From contig CAVSGF010000002.1 of NCBI GenBank assembly GCA_963727415.1, positions 620,001-684,000 on the forward strand: a DNA stretch of 64,000 nt, in the 5' to 3' direction. Positions within the stretch are counted from its first letter, which is position 1; every line of letters starts with the position of its first letter. This stretch comes from DASQPR01 sp963727415 (GTDB lineage Bacteria; Actinomycetota; Actinomycetes; Mycobacteriales; Micromonosporaceae). Shown here piece by piece: positions 34,869-43,481 of this stretch. The translations under genes were made by a program, and so were the position numbers. The notes under the pieces are model-generated. The model did no database searches. It saw only the letters and a list, made by a program, of their open reading frames with translations, and was not told where the DNA came from.

Positions 34869-35459
34869 CTAGAGCGGCCCGGTCAGGTAGCGCTGGATGG
34901 TCGGCCCGATCAGGTGGGCCACCTCGTCCACCGTGGCGCTGGCGATCGGCTCGATCTTGAGCAGGAACCGGGTAACGGCGAGCCCGAGCATCTGTGACGC
35001 CACCAGCGACGCGCGCAGTCGGGCCTCGTCCGGGGGTACGTCCAGGCGGCTGGTGATCCGCCGCAGGATGGTGGTGGTGGCGAACTCGCGGAGCATCCGG
35101 GCCGACCACTCGTGCGCCAGGCCGCTGCGGATCAGGGCCAGCAGGGCCGGTCCGAGCGCCGCGTCGCCCCAGACCCCGAGGAACGTCCGGACCAGCCGCT
35201 CACCCAGGTTGTCGACGTTCCCGGCGACCGCCTCGGCGATGAACGCCGACGGATCGGTCGGCGCGCCCACCACCTCGAGGAACAGGTCTTCCTTGGTCGC
35301 GAAGTAGTGGTAGACCAGCGCCGGATCGACTCCGGCGCTGGTCGCGATGCCGCGGATGGAGGCGCCGTCGAAACCGCGCTCGGCGAACGCGTCCCGGGCC
35401 GCGCCGACGATCGTCTCGCGGGTGCCGGGGCTGCCTTTGCGCCGGCCGGTACGCGGCAT
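34869..35459 (-). CDS. TetR-family transcriptional regulator
   Basis: A 196-aa regulator with a typical N-terminal helix-turn-helix: RETIVGAARDAFAERGFDGASIRGIATSAGVDPALVYHYFATKEDLF. A helical ligand-binding domain of the TetR C-terminal type follows. GAGAGGAG precedes ATG 35459. It lies downstream of an ABC-2 exporter operon on the same strand and is the likely repressor acting at the palindrome 37208-37243. Confidence 0.88.
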   Translation of the reverse strand: MPRTGRRKGSPGTRETIVGAARDAFAERGFDGASIRGIATSAGVDPALVYHYFATKEDLFLEVVGAPTDPSAFIAEAVAGNVDNLGERLVRTFLGVWGDAALGPALLALIRSGLAHEWSARMLREFATTTILRRITSRLDVPPDEARLRASLVASQMLGLAVTRFLLKIEPIASATVDEVAHLIGPTIQRYLTGPL

Positions 35460-35630
35460 TTGTGCTCCTCTCGATCGCGGCCGGCTTGGTCGGCCGCTCA
35501 GTCGGTGCTGCCAGCTCACCCGCTGCCGCCAGCTCAGCCGTGCCGCCGGCCCAGCGTGCCGGCGGGAGCGGCGGTGGGTTCGACGGTAGTGGTGCTGTGG
35601 GCGTATCTCGCAGGCCGTGGACCGGCTGCG

Positions 35631-35658
35631 CCCCCGGCCGGGTTGGTCCGGCCGGGGG
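35631..35658. terminator. Strong GC hairpin after the ABC-2 permease gene
   Basis: A perfect 11-bp stem (35631-35641 with 35648-35658) and 6-nt loop, about 28 bp past the permease stop codon. On the minus strand no U-run follows; on the plus strand TTT follows. It probably ends the exporter transcript and separates it from tetR. Confidence 0.7.
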
Positions 35659-35686
35659 TTTCCGCGATCCGACTTACAAGAACGAC

Positions 35687-36424
35687 CTAGTCGGTGCGGC
35701 GACGTAGCGTCACAGCGCCCAGCGCCAGCGCGACCACCGCGGCGCCGACGACGACGGCGAGGTCGCGCCACATGGTCGCGGTAGTGCCCGGGTTCACGCC
35801 GACCTCCTGCAGTGCCTCGACCGCGTACGTCATCGGAAGGACCTTGGAGATCGCGGTCAGGAAGCCGGCCATTTCATCGCGGGGTGTGAACAACCCGCAC
35901 AGGAACAGTTGCGGGAACACCACCGCGGGCATGAACTGCACGGCCTGGAATTCGGTCTGGGCGAACGCGCTGCACAACAGGCCGAGTGCCATGCCGAGGA
36001 TGGCGTCGGCGACCGCGATCACCATCACCCACCAGACGCTGCCGGCGATGGTCAGGTTGAACGCCCAGTACGCGATCGCGGTCAGGATGCCGGCCTGTAT
36101 GGCCGAGACCAGGCCGAACGCGACGGCGTACCCGAACAGCAGGTCCATCTTGGCCAGTGGCGTGGTCAGCAGGCGTTCCAACGTGCCGGACGACCGCTCC
36201 CGCAGCATGGCGATGCTGGTGATGATGAACATGAGCACGAAGGGGAAGATGCCGAGCATGATCAGGCCGACATGGTTGAACACCGGCGGCTTGTTGTCGA
36301 ATACGTAATAGATCAGGGTGAGCAGCAGTGCCGGCACGATCACCACCAGCGCCAGCGTGCGCTTGTCGTGCCGGAGTTGCCGGAGCACCCGGCCGGCGGT
36401 GCTGAACAGGATGAGCGGGTTCAT
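35687..36424 (-). CDS. ABC-2 type transporter permease
   Basis: A 245-aa permease with six hydrophobic segments. The ABC-2 region MLRERSSGTLERLLTTPLAKMDLLFGY lies between helices 2 and 3, and the ISKVLPMTYAVEALQ segment near the C-terminus is typical of DrrB-like exporters. AGGAGG precedes the ATG, which overlaps the ATPase stop (ATGA). Confidence 0.88.
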   Translation of the reverse strand: MNPLILFSTAGRVLRQLRHDKRTLALVVIVPALLLTLIYYVFDNKPPVFNHVGLIMLGIFPFVLMFIITSIAMLRERSSGTLERLLTTPLAKMDLLFGYAVAFGLVSAIQAGILTAIAYWAFNLTIAGSVWWVMVIAVADAILGMALGLLCSAFAQTEFQAVQFMPAVVFPQLFLCGLFTPRDEMAGFLTAISKVLPMTYAVEALQEVGVNPGTTATMWRDLAVVVGAAVVALALGAVTLRRRTD

Positions 36425-37167
36425 GCCGGCACCTCCTGGCCGTGGCCGGCTTGACGGTCGCGCTCGCGCACCAGCGCGAGAAACGCGGCTTCCAGGTCTT
36501 CGGTGCCGGTCCGGGCCTGGACCCGCTTTGGCGTGTCGTCGGCGATGATGCCGCCATCCCGGATCAGGATGAGCCGTTCGCATCGGACCGCTTCGTCCAT
36601 CACGTGACTGGACACCACCAGCGTGGCCCCGTTGCGCGCCAGCTCATGAAACCGCTGCCACAGGTCGTCGCGCAGGACCGGGTCCTGTCCGACCGTCGGC
36701 TCGTCGAGCACCAGCAGCTTCGGGTTGCCGAGCAGCGTGCACGCCAGCGAGGCGCGGCTGAACTGCCCGCCGGACAGCGTGCTTACCAGCTGGTCGGCCG
36801 CCTCGGCCAGGCCGACGTCGGCGATGGCGCGGTCGGCGTCGGCTCGCGAGACCCCGTCGTAGAGGGATGCGAAGTAGTGCGCGTTTTCCCGGACGGTCAA
36901 GTCGGCGTACACGCTCGGGGCCTGGGTCAGGTAGCCGACCTTGGATCGCAGAGGTGGTGAGCCGGCCGGTTGACCGAGCACGGTCACCTTGCCCGAGGCG
37001 ACCTTCTGCACACCGACGATCGATCGCATCAGGGTGGTCTTGCCGCTGCCGCTGGGACCGAGCAGCCCGGTGACGCTGCCGACCGGGATGGTGGTGGACA
37101 GATGATCCAGCACCACACGGCCGCCGCGCTTGACGACCAGATCGTCGACTTCAATCGCGTTTTCCAT
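36421..37167 (-). CDS. ABC transporter ATP-binding protein
   Basis: A 248-aa ATPase of an ABC-2 exporter with Walker A GPSGSGKTT, signature LSGGQFSRASLACTLL, Walker B LLVLDEPTVGQDP and H-loop SSHVMDE. Gln in the signature is followed by Phe-Ser rather than Gln-Arg, a common variant in this exporter group. GGAGG precedes ATG 37167. It is coupled to the permease downstream. Regulation is expected at the 36-bp palindrome 41 bp upstream. Confidence 0.9.
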   Translation of the reverse strand: MENAIEVDDLVVKRGGRVVLDHLSTTIPVGSVTGLLGPSGSGKTTLMRSIVGVQKVASGKVTVLGQPAGSPPLRSKVGYLTQAPSVYADLTVRENAHYFASLYDGVSRADADRAIADVGLAEAADQLVSTLSGGQFSRASLACTLLGNPKLLVLDEPTVGQDPVLRDDLWQRFHELARNGATLVVSSHVMDEAVRCERLILIRDGGIIADDTPKRVQARTGTEDLEAAFLALVRERDRQAGHGQEVPA

Positions 37168-37207
37168 GATCCATCCTCCTTTCTTGATCGTTCCGTCTTG
37201 CGTCATT

Positions 37208-37243
37208 AATTCATCGCTTGTTGAACTCAACGGTAGATGAATT
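37208..37243. promoter_or_regulatory. Extended palindrome, likely TetR operator
   Basis: Two nested perfect inverted repeats share one centre: AATTCATC...GATGAATT (outer) and GTTGA...TCAAC (inner), 13 of 18 half-site bases matching. It is much more AT-rich than its surroundings and lies directly upstream of the ABC-2 ATPase start. Confidence 0.8.
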
Positions 37244-37317
37244 CCTCGCGACCGGTCAAGCCCTTACCGGATTAGTACATGGCGGGCGGCAACGCAGCGG
37301 TTGAGGGGAATGCGCCT

Positions 37318-37357
37318 TTGGGGAGTGCTGACTGCTGATAACGACGTCAGCGCTCCC
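37318..37357. repeat. 40-bp hairpin direct repeat, left copy
   Basis: The copy begins TTGGGGAGTGCTGACTGC. Within it GGGGAGTGCTGAC (37320-37332) pairs with GTCAGCGCTCCCC (37346-37358), 12 of 13 bases. The right copy at 38405-38444 is identical at 38 of 40 positions, in direct orientation. Confidence 0.9.
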
Positions 37358-37375
37358 CGATCACGTACGCCCGTG

Positions 37376-37401
37376 TTATCCACATCGGGCCGTTATCCAC
37401 A
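37376..37401 (+). promoter_or_regulatory. Two perfect DnaA-box sequences
   Basis: TTATCCACA occurs at 37376-37384 and 37393-37401, in direct orientation 17 bp apart, between the left hairpin repeat and the DUF559 gene. They match the general DnaA box. No dnaA, dnaN or AT-rich unwinding region is nearby, so this is not a chromosomal origin. Confidence 0.7.
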
Positions 37402-37455
37402 GGCGGGCGATCGACGATTCGACCGCGCTGCCCGGGCTTGCCAGACTGCTTCGCC

Positions 37456-38418
37456 ATGGCCTACCGGATCCCGGCATCACTGTCGGCCCTGGCTCGCAAG
37501 CAGGGCGGTGTGATCAGCCGCGATCAGGCTCGCCGCGCGGGCATGCCGGTCGCGGCCATCGACGGCAGCCTGCGCCGGGGCCGCTGGCAGGCGGTATACC
37601 CAGCGGTGTACGCGACGTTCTCCGGCCCGGTGCCCCGCCACGCCCGGCTACACGCGGCTGTCCTCGCCGCTGGCGCCGGAGCGGTGCTGAGCCATCTCAC
37701 CGCTGCCGAGATGTACGGCTTGGTCGATGCGGCTGGGGCGAAGGTTCACGTGACCATCCCGCACCAGCGCCGTATCGCGCGGATTCCGGGAATCGTGATC
37801 CACCGGTCCGGTCGCCTGGACGCGGCCCGCCACCCGACCAGAACGCCGCCGGTAACCAGGTTGGTGGACACGGTCTTTGATCTATCCGATCGTTCCACCA
37901 CCCTGGACGCGGCATGCGGCTGGCTGGCCACGGCGTGCTCGCGTGGGCTGACCACCCCCGACCGGTTACGCGCTCGGCTGGCATCGCGGGGCCGCACCAG
38001 ATGGCGCCAGGAGCTGTCGCGCGTGCTCGGCGATCTCGATCGTGGCTGCCGGTCGGTGCTGGAGTGGAGGTACCTGCGGGACGTCGAGCGTGCTCACCGG
38101 CTACCCACCGCTGATCGTCAGGTGCGCCAGGATCGTCCCGGCGGCCATCTGTACGACGACGTCCGGTACTCCGGGTTCGGTCTGGTGGTCGAGCTGGACG
38201 GCCGGATCGCCCACCCGGACGGGAAGATCGAGCGGGACCGGGCCCGGGACAATCACGCCGGACGGCGTGGTGACTCGGTACTGCATTACCGCTGGGCGGC
38301 CGTGATCAGCGAACCGTGCCGGGTGGCCGCCGAGGTGGGCATGGCGCTTGCCATCCGGGGCTGGACCGGCCGGATGATCCGATGCCACCGACCGGAATGC
38401 ATCATTGGGGAGTGCTGA
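37456..38418 (+). CDS. AbiEi-type N-domain / DUF559 endonuclease-like protein
   Basis: A 320-aa protein with two parts. Residues about 1-60 resemble the winged-helix domain of AbiEi antitoxins (KQGGVISRDQARRAGM...LRRGRWQAVYPAVYATF). The C-terminal 100 residues carry DUF559, a Vsr-like PD-(D/E)xK fold, with VVELDGRIAHPDGKIERDRARDNH and the closing VLHYRWAAVISEPCRVAAEVG. No AbiEii toxin gene is adjacent. The gene is enclosed by 40-bp direct hairpin repeats; its stop codon lies inside the right copy. CAGACT lies 8 nt before the ATG and could be a -10. Function unproven. Confidence 0.8.
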   Translation: MAYRIPASLSALARKQGGVISRDQARRAGMPVAAIDGSLRRGRWQAVYPAVYATFSGPVPRHARLHAAVLAAGAGAVLSHLTAAEMYGLVDAAGAKVHVTIPHQRRIARIPGIVIHRSGRLDAARHPTRTPPVTRLVDTVFDLSDRSTTLDAACGWLATACSRGLTTPDRLRARLASRGRTRWRQELSRVLGDLDRGCRSVLEWRYLRDVERAHRLPTADRQVRQDRPGGHLYDDVRYSGFGLVVELDGRIAHPDGKIERDRARDNHAGRRGDSVLHYRWAAVISEPCRVAAEVGMALAIRGWTGRMIRCHRPECIIGEC

Positions 38419-38444
38419 CTGCGGATAGCGACGTCAGCGCTCCC
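38405..38444. repeat. 40-bp hairpin direct repeat, right copy
   Basis: The second copy of the element at 37318-37357, 1087 bp further on. It includes the last codons and stop of the DUF559 gene and ends about 120 bp before hisI. Stem pairing is 11 of 13. Confidence 0.9.
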
Positions 38445-38565
38445 AGATCCGCAGATCCCGCGGCCTGCCCGGTCCCGCGTCCGGAATGGGGAGCCAAGTC
38501 CACATCGTGGCCCACATGGCGGACCACCTGCCGAGCCGCCGGACCGGCCGCGCGAGAATCGACCG

Positions 38566-38982
38566 ATGTCAGCCGCCACGAACCAGCCCGCCGGCAGCCA
38601 ATCCGCCGAGCCCGCCATGGCCGGTGCCGAACCGGTGATGACCGGGCTGGACCCGATGATCTCGGCTCGCCTGAAGCGTGATGCCGGTGGATTGGTGCCC
38701 GCCGTTGTCCAGCAGTACGACACCGGCGAGGTGCTGATGCTGGCCTGGATGAACGACACCGCGCTAAACGCGACCCTGACCACCGGCCGGGCGACGTACT
38801 GGTCGCGCAGCCGGTCCGCGCTGTGGGTGAAGGGTGAGACCTCAGGTCACCATCAGGCGGTCGTTTCGGTCGCCCTCGATTGCGACGGCGACACCTTGCT
38901 GGTACGGGTGGATCAGACCGGCCCGGCCTGCCACACCGGGTCCCGTACCTGCTTTTCCGACGTACTGCTGGAGACCTCATGA
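38566..38982 (+). CDS. hisI: Phosphoribosyl-AMP cyclohydrolase
   Basis: A 138-aa HisI with the zinc and magnesium motifs: LVPAVVQQYDTGEVLMLAWMN, ATYWSRSRSALWVKGETSGH, ALDCDGDTLLVRVDQTGPACHTGSRTCF. It opens the imidazole ring of PR-AMP. The N-terminal 25 residues are extra compared with relatives; ATG 38638 would give the usual length. A GAGAAT hexamer ends 6 nt before ATG 38566. hisI overlaps trpE by ATGA, so histidine and tryptophan genes are coupled here. Confidence 0.94.
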   Translation: MSAATNQPAGSQSAEPAMAGAEPVMTGLDPMISARLKRDAGGLVPAVVQQYDTGEVLMLAWMNDTALNATLTTGRATYWSRSRSALWVKGETSGHHQAVVSVALDCDGDTLLVRVDQTGPACHTGSRTCFSDVLLETS

Positions 38983-40511
38983 CCTCGGGCCAGGTGTTTC
39001 CCACCGAGAGCACGTTCGCCACCCTCGCACAGGCACACCGGGTGATCCCGGTGACCCGGCGGCTACTCGCCGACGGCGAGACCCCGGTGGGTGTGTACCG
39101 GAAGCTCGCCGGGGGTCCGGGCAGCTTCTTGCTGGAGTCGGCCGAGCAGTCGGCGTCGGCCGGAGCCGCCGCCTGGTCGCGGTACTCATTCGTGGGGGTG
39201 CGCAGCCTCGCCACCCTCACCTCGATCGACGGTGCCGCGACCTGGCTGGGTACGCCTCCACCCGGCCTGCCGGTCACCGGTGATCCGGTCGAGGTGCTGC
39301 GCTCAACCGTGGCCGCGTTGTCGTCGGCGGCCCGCCCGGACACCGGCGAGCAGTTGCCACCCCTGACCGGTGGCCTGGTCGGGTTCCTGGCCTACGACAT
39401 CGTGCGCCGGTTCGAGAAGCTGCCGGTCATCGCCGAGGACGATCTGCGGGTGCCGGAACTCGGCATGATGCTGGCGACCGACCTGGTGGTGCTCGATCAT
39501 GTAACCGGCAGCGCGCTGCTGGTGGCAAACGTGATCCTGCCGCCGGGCGCCGGCGGCGCGGAGGCACTGGCGCAGTACCACCAGGCGATCGGGCGGCTGG
39601 ACGCGATGACAACGGCGCTGTCCCGTCCGACTCCGCCGATGGTCTCCACGGTGACACCGATGCCGGCCGCCGGGGCCACCTCGCGTACCGCGGACGGCCT
39701 GCACCGCAAGGCGGTCGACGCGGCCAAGGAGGCGATCGCCGATGGCGAGTGCTTCCAGATCGTGGTGGCGCAGCGATTCGAGCGGCCGACCGACGCCGAT
39801 CCGTTCGACGTCTACCGGGTGCTGCGGATGACCAACCCCAGCCCGTACATGTACTTCCTGCGATTCGACGGCTTCGACGTGGTCGGCTCCTCGCCCGAGG
39901 CACACCTGAAGGTGACCGACCGGCGAGCGCTGCTGCATCCGATCGCCGGTACCCGCTGGCGCGGTGACACGCCGGAGGCGGACGCCGCGCTCGCCGAGGA
40001 ACTGCTCGCCGATCCCAAGGAGCGGGCCGAGCACATCATGCTGGTCGATCTCGGTCGCAACGACCTGGGCAGGGTGTGCGTGCCCGGCACTGTCGAGGTG
40101 CCCGAGTTCGCCACCATCGAGAGGTACTCGCATGTGATGCACATCGTCTCGACGGTGGTCGGTGACTTGGCGCCGGACCGGACGCCGTTCGATGCACTGG
40201 TGGCGACATTCCCGGCCGGTACCCTGTCCGGCGCTCCGAAGGTACGGGCCATGGAGATCATTGAGGAACTGGAGCCGACCAGGCGCGGCCTGTACGGCGG
40301 CATCGTCGGCTACTTCGCCTTCGGCGGCGACTTGGATACCGCCATCGCGATCCGTACTGCCCTGATGCGCGACAGCATGGCCTACGTGCAGGCCGGGGGT
40401 GGCGTGGTGGCCGACTCCGACCCGGTCGCCGAGGAGCAGGAGACGGTGAACAAGGCGGCCGCGGTGCTGTCCGCGATCTCCACCGCCGAGACGTTGCGGG
40501 CCGCCCGATGA
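38979..40511 (+). CDS. trpE: Anthranilate synthase component I
   Basis: A 510-aa chorismate-binding enzyme making anthranilate, the first step to tryptophan. The catalytic half includes GECFQIVVAQRF, PSPYMYFLRFD, SSPEAHLKV, IAGTRWRG, LLADPKERAEHIMLVDLGRNDLGRV, and the GGIVGYFAFGGDLDTAIAIRTAL closing segment. The amidotransferase partner TrpG is not encoded nearby. Coupled by ATGA to hisI before it and to the membrane protein after it. Confidence 0.96.
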   Translation: MTSGQVFPTESTFATLAQAHRVIPVTRRLLADGETPVGVYRKLAGGPGSFLLESAEQSASAGAAAWSRYSFVGVRSLATLTSIDGAATWLGTPPPGLPVTGDPVEVLRSTVAALSSAARPDTGEQLPPLTGGLVGFLAYDIVRRFEKLPVIAEDDLRVPELGMMLATDLVVLDHVTGSALLVANVILPPGAGGAEALAQYHQAIGRLDAMTTALSRPTPPMVSTVTPMPAAGATSRTADGLHRKAVDAAKEAIADGECFQIVVAQRFERPTDADPFDVYRVLRMTNPSPYMYFLRFDGFDVVGSSPEAHLKVTDRRALLHPIAGTRWRGDTPEADAALAEELLADPKERAEHIMLVDLGRNDLGRVCVPGTVEVPEFATIERYSHVMHIVSTVVGDLAPDRTPFDALVATFPAGTLSGAPKVRAMEIIEELEPTRRGLYGGIVGYFAFGGDLDTAIAIRTALMRDSMAYVQAGGGVVADSDPVAEEQETVNKAAAVLSAISTAETLRAAR

Positions 40512-41017
40512 CGGCTCGCCGGTCGTTGCTGATGGCTCTGGTCGCGATCGTGGTCGGCGCCGGGCTGGTGCTGCTCGCCGGATCGCGTACCTGGCAGACC
40601 GAGATGGTGCCGCGGCCGGCGCCGCTGCCGGCCCGGCCGGTCGGGCACAGCGGTAACTCGCTACTGCCTTGGCTTCCGGCCCTGGCCCTGGTCGGCCTGG
40701 CCGGAGCGGGTGCCATCCTGGCCACCCGCGGCGCGGCTCGCCGGATCGTCGGTGTGGCCATCGCGGTCGCCGGCATGGGCGTGGTCGCCGCGGCCGCGCG
40801 GGGTCTCGGGTACACCGCCGGGTGGGCACTGCTCGTTCTGATCGGTGGGCTCGCCGTCGTGGCCGGTGGAGTCGCGGCGGTACGCCGGGGACCGGCCTGG
40901 CCGGCGATGGGCGCGCGCTACGAGAGATCCGACGAGGCCCCGGCCCGGTTCGGACCGGTCAACGAGTCAACGATGTGGGATGACCTGGACCGAGGGGTCG
41001 ATCCGACCGAGCGTTGA
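40508..41017 (+). CDS. Trp-operon-associated membrane protein (TIGR02234 type)
   Basis: A 169-aa protein with four hydrophobic segments (about residues 8-25, 53-70, 78-95, 103-122) and a polar C-terminal tail ending in MWDDLDRGVDPT. Its position between trpE and trpC and its pattern match the actinobacterial TIGR02234/Trp_oprn_chp family, of unknown function. It overlaps trpE by ATGA. Confidence 0.85.
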   Translation: MTARRSLLMALVAIVVGAGLVLLAGSRTWQTEMVPRPAPLPARPVGHSGNSLLPWLPALALVGLAGAGAILATRGAARRIVGVAIAVAGMGVVAAAARGLGYTAGWALLVLIGGLAVVAGGVAAVRRGPAWPAMGARYERSDEAPARFGPVNESTMWDDLDRGVDPTER

Positions 41018-41299
41018 GCGCCTGTTACGGGACCGGCGATTGGCCGTGCCGCGGCCGGCGGCCCGGTCGCCTGATGGTGGAGTCACCGCCGGGGCGGTCC
41101 GGACCAGCGACGCGGCTTCGACCCGCTTCGCGCGGACTGGTGCATCCGGACGCCGGGCTTGTCGTGGCCCGGGCCAACGTCGTTGACCAGGTCATATGTA
41201 CTAAATGCCAGAACCGGGCAAGGGCCGCCAGCCATTATGCCGTACCGGTCCTGGGTGACCAGGGCCATACCCCGAACGCCTTGCGAAATGCGGGACCCC

Positions 41300-41305
41300 T
41301 AGCAT
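41300..41305 (+). promoter_or_regulatory. -10 box for a leaderless trpC mRNA (internal operon promoter)
   Basis: TAGCAT ends 7 nt before ATG 41313. The 295-bp gap between the membrane-protein gene and trpC contains no gene, so trpCBA probably has its own promoter. Confidence 0.55.
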
Positions 41306-41312
41306 CGGGACC

Positions 41313-42173
41313 ATGACACCGCCTGAGGGGAGTCCGCAGCCGGCCACGGACGGGCACCATGGTGGCAGTGTGCTCGACGAGATCCTGGCCGGCGTCCGGC
41401 ACGATGTAGCCGCCCGGCAGGAGAAGATCCCGCTGGACCGGATGCGCGAGATGGCCAAGGCTGTCGCGCCCGCCCGGGACGCCTACATGGCGTTACGGTC
41501 GCCGGGCGTCGGCGTCATCGCCGAGGTCAAACGTTCGTCGCCGTCTCGCGGCGAGATGGCCGAGATAGCCGACCCGGCGCACCTGGCCGGGGAGTACGCG
41601 GCCGGTGGTGCGAGATGCGTATCCGTGCTGACCGAGCGCCGATGGTTCGGCGGCAGCCTGGAAGATCTCGCCGCGGTGCGCGCCGCCGTCACGGTGCCGG
41701 TGCTGCGCAAGGACTTCGTCGTCTCGTCGTACCAGGTGCATGAGGCCCGGGCGCACGGCGCCGACCTGGTGTTGCTGATCGTCGCCGCGCTTGAGCAGAA
41801 CGCGTTGACGGGCCTGTTGGAGCGGGTCGAGTCGCTGGGCATGACCGCTCTGGTCGAGGTGCACGACGAGGAAGAGGCCGACCGGGCGCTGGCGGCCGGG
41901 GCCCGGGTGATCGGCGTCAACGCGCGCAACCTGCGGACTCTGGAAATCGATCGGACGGTGTTCGAGCGGATCGCTCCCGGCCTGCCCAACCATGTGGTGA
42001 AGGTGGCCGAGTCGGGTGTGCGCGGCCCGCATGACTTGATCAAGTATGCCTCCGCCGGCGCCGATGCGGTTCTGGTCGGTGAAGGCCTGGTTACACAGAA
42101 GAGCCCCCGGGACGCGGTCGCGGAACTGGTGACCGCCGGAAGCCACCCCGCCACGCCGCGCCCCGCACGATGA
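41313..42173 (+). CDS. trpC: Indole-3-glycerol phosphate synthase
   Basis: A 286-aa (beta/alpha)8 enzyme closing the indole ring. The catalytic Lys is in VIAEVKRSSPSRGE, the second in VPVLRKDFVVSSYQ, and the catalytic Glu in TALVEVHDEEE; IGVNARNLRTLEID and VAESGVRGPHD follow. The first 20 residues are low-complexity. trpF is missing from the cluster; PriA presumably supplies that step. Confidence 0.96.
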   Translation: MTPPEGSPQPATDGHHGGSVLDEILAGVRHDVAARQEKIPLDRMREMAKAVAPARDAYMALRSPGVGVIAEVKRSSPSRGEMAEIADPAHLAGEYAAGGARCVSVLTERRWFGGSLEDLAAVRAAVTVPVLRKDFVVSSYQVHEARAHGADLVLLIVAALEQNALTGLLERVESLGMTALVEVHDEEEADRALAAGARVIGVNARNLRTLEIDRTVFERIAPGLPNHVVKVAESGVRGPHDLIKYASAGADAVLVGEGLVTQKSPRDAVAELVTAGSHPATPRPAR

Positions 42174-42233
42174 CGTGCCAGGCGGCGGGCGGTTGCGACG
42201 CGAGGTAACGAGCGGTAGCGAAGCGAGGTTGAA

Positions 42234-43481
42234 GTGACTGCAGAAACCGCGTACGCGTCCGCAGCCGGGCTGGTACCCGATGCGTCCGGTCATTTCGGAC
42301 GATTCGGTGGGCGATTCGTTCCCGAGGCCCTGGTCAAGGCTCTGGACCAGCTCGATCAGGTATACCGGCATGCCAAGGCCGACGAGGCGTTCCAGGCGGA
42401 GTTCGCCCGGCTCCTGCGCGACTACGCGGGTGCGCCGTCGCCCCTCTACGACGCCACCCGGCTGTCCGAGGCGGCCGGCGCCCGGATTCTGCTCAAGCGC
42501 GAGGACATGCTGCATACCGGCGCCCACAAGGTGCGCAACGTGCTGGGCCAGGCGCTGATCACCCAGCGCATGGGCAAGAAGCGGATCATCGCCGAGACCG
42601 GTGCCGGCCAGCACGGTGTGGCCAGCGCGACCGCGGCCGCGCTGTTCGGCCTCGACTGTGTGGTCTACATGGGTGAGCAGGACACTCGGCGGCAGGCTCT
42701 GAATGTGGCCCGGATGCGAATGCTCGGCGCGAGGGTGGTGCCGGTGTCGCATGGGTCGAAGACCCTCAAGGACGCGCTCAACGAGGCGCTGCGGGACTGG
42801 GTCGCAAACGTCGATGACACGCACTACCTGCTGGGCACCGCCGCCGGGCCGCACCCGTTCCCGGCCATGGTCCGCGACTTCGTCGGCACGCTCGGCGTGG
42901 AGGCGCGCCGGCAGGTGCTGGACCTGACCGGCGGGCTGCCGGACGCGATCTGCGCGTGCGTGGGTGGCGGCTCCAACGCGATCGGCATCTTCCACGCGTT
43001 CATCCCGGACACCGGCGTGCGCCTGTACGGGTTCGAGGCGGGCGGCGACGGCGTGGAGACCGGCCGTCACGCGGCCACCATCTCGGCGGGTGCCGTCGGG
43101 GTTCTGCACGGCACCCGTTCGTACCTGCTGCAGGACGAGGACGGGCAGACCGTCGAGTCGCACTCGATCTCCGCCGGTCTGGACTACCCCGGCGTGGGAC
43201 CGGAGCACGCCTGGCTGCACGACACCGGCCGGGCCGGCTACCGGCCGATCACCGACCGGGAGGCGATGGACGCCTTCGACCTGCTCTGCAAGACCGAGGG
43301 CATCATCCCGGCGATCGAGAGCGCCCACGCCGTGGCCGGCGCTCTCAAGGTGGCCCGGGACCTCGGGCCGGACGCCACCATCCTGGTCAACCTCTCCGGT
43401 CGTGGAGACAAGGATGTCGACACCGCGGGCAAGTGGTTCGGGTTGTTCGGTGACACCACCACCACGGGGGACGGTCGATGA
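42234..43481 (+). CDS. trpB: Tryptophan synthase beta chain
   Basis: A 415-aa PLP enzyme joining indole and serine. The PLP-lysine is at about residue 99 in HTGAHKVRNVLGQ; GAGQHGVASATAAALFGL, the phosphate loop CVGGGSNAIG, and the C-terminal LVNLSGRGDKD are all present. GTG start with GAGG upstream; trpA overlaps by ATGA. Confidence 0.97.
   Translation: MTAETAYASAAGLVPDASGHFGRFGGRFVPEALVKALDQLDQVYRHAKADEAFQAEFARLLRDYAGAPSPLYDATRLSEAAGARILLKREDMLHTGAHKVRNVLGQALITQRMGKKRIIAETGAGQHGVASATAAALFGLDCVVYMGEQDTRRQALNVARMRMLGARVVPVSHGSKTLKDALNEALRDWVANVDDTHYLLGTAAGPHPFPAMVRDFVGTLGVEARRQVLDLTGGLPDAICACVGGGSNAIGIFHAFIPDTGVRLYGFEAGGDGVETGRHAATISAGAVGVLHGTRSYLLQDEDGQTVESHSISAGLDYPGVGPEHAWLHDTGRAGYRPITDREAMDAFDLLCKTEGIIPAIESAHAVAGALKVARDLGPDATILVNLSGRGDKDVDTAGKWFGLFGDTTTTGDGR

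Noticed and set aside
37376..37401. Chromosomal replication origin
   Set aside because: Only two boxes, no dnaA/dnaN/gyrB genes, and no AT-rich unwinding segment; the his and trp context does not fit.
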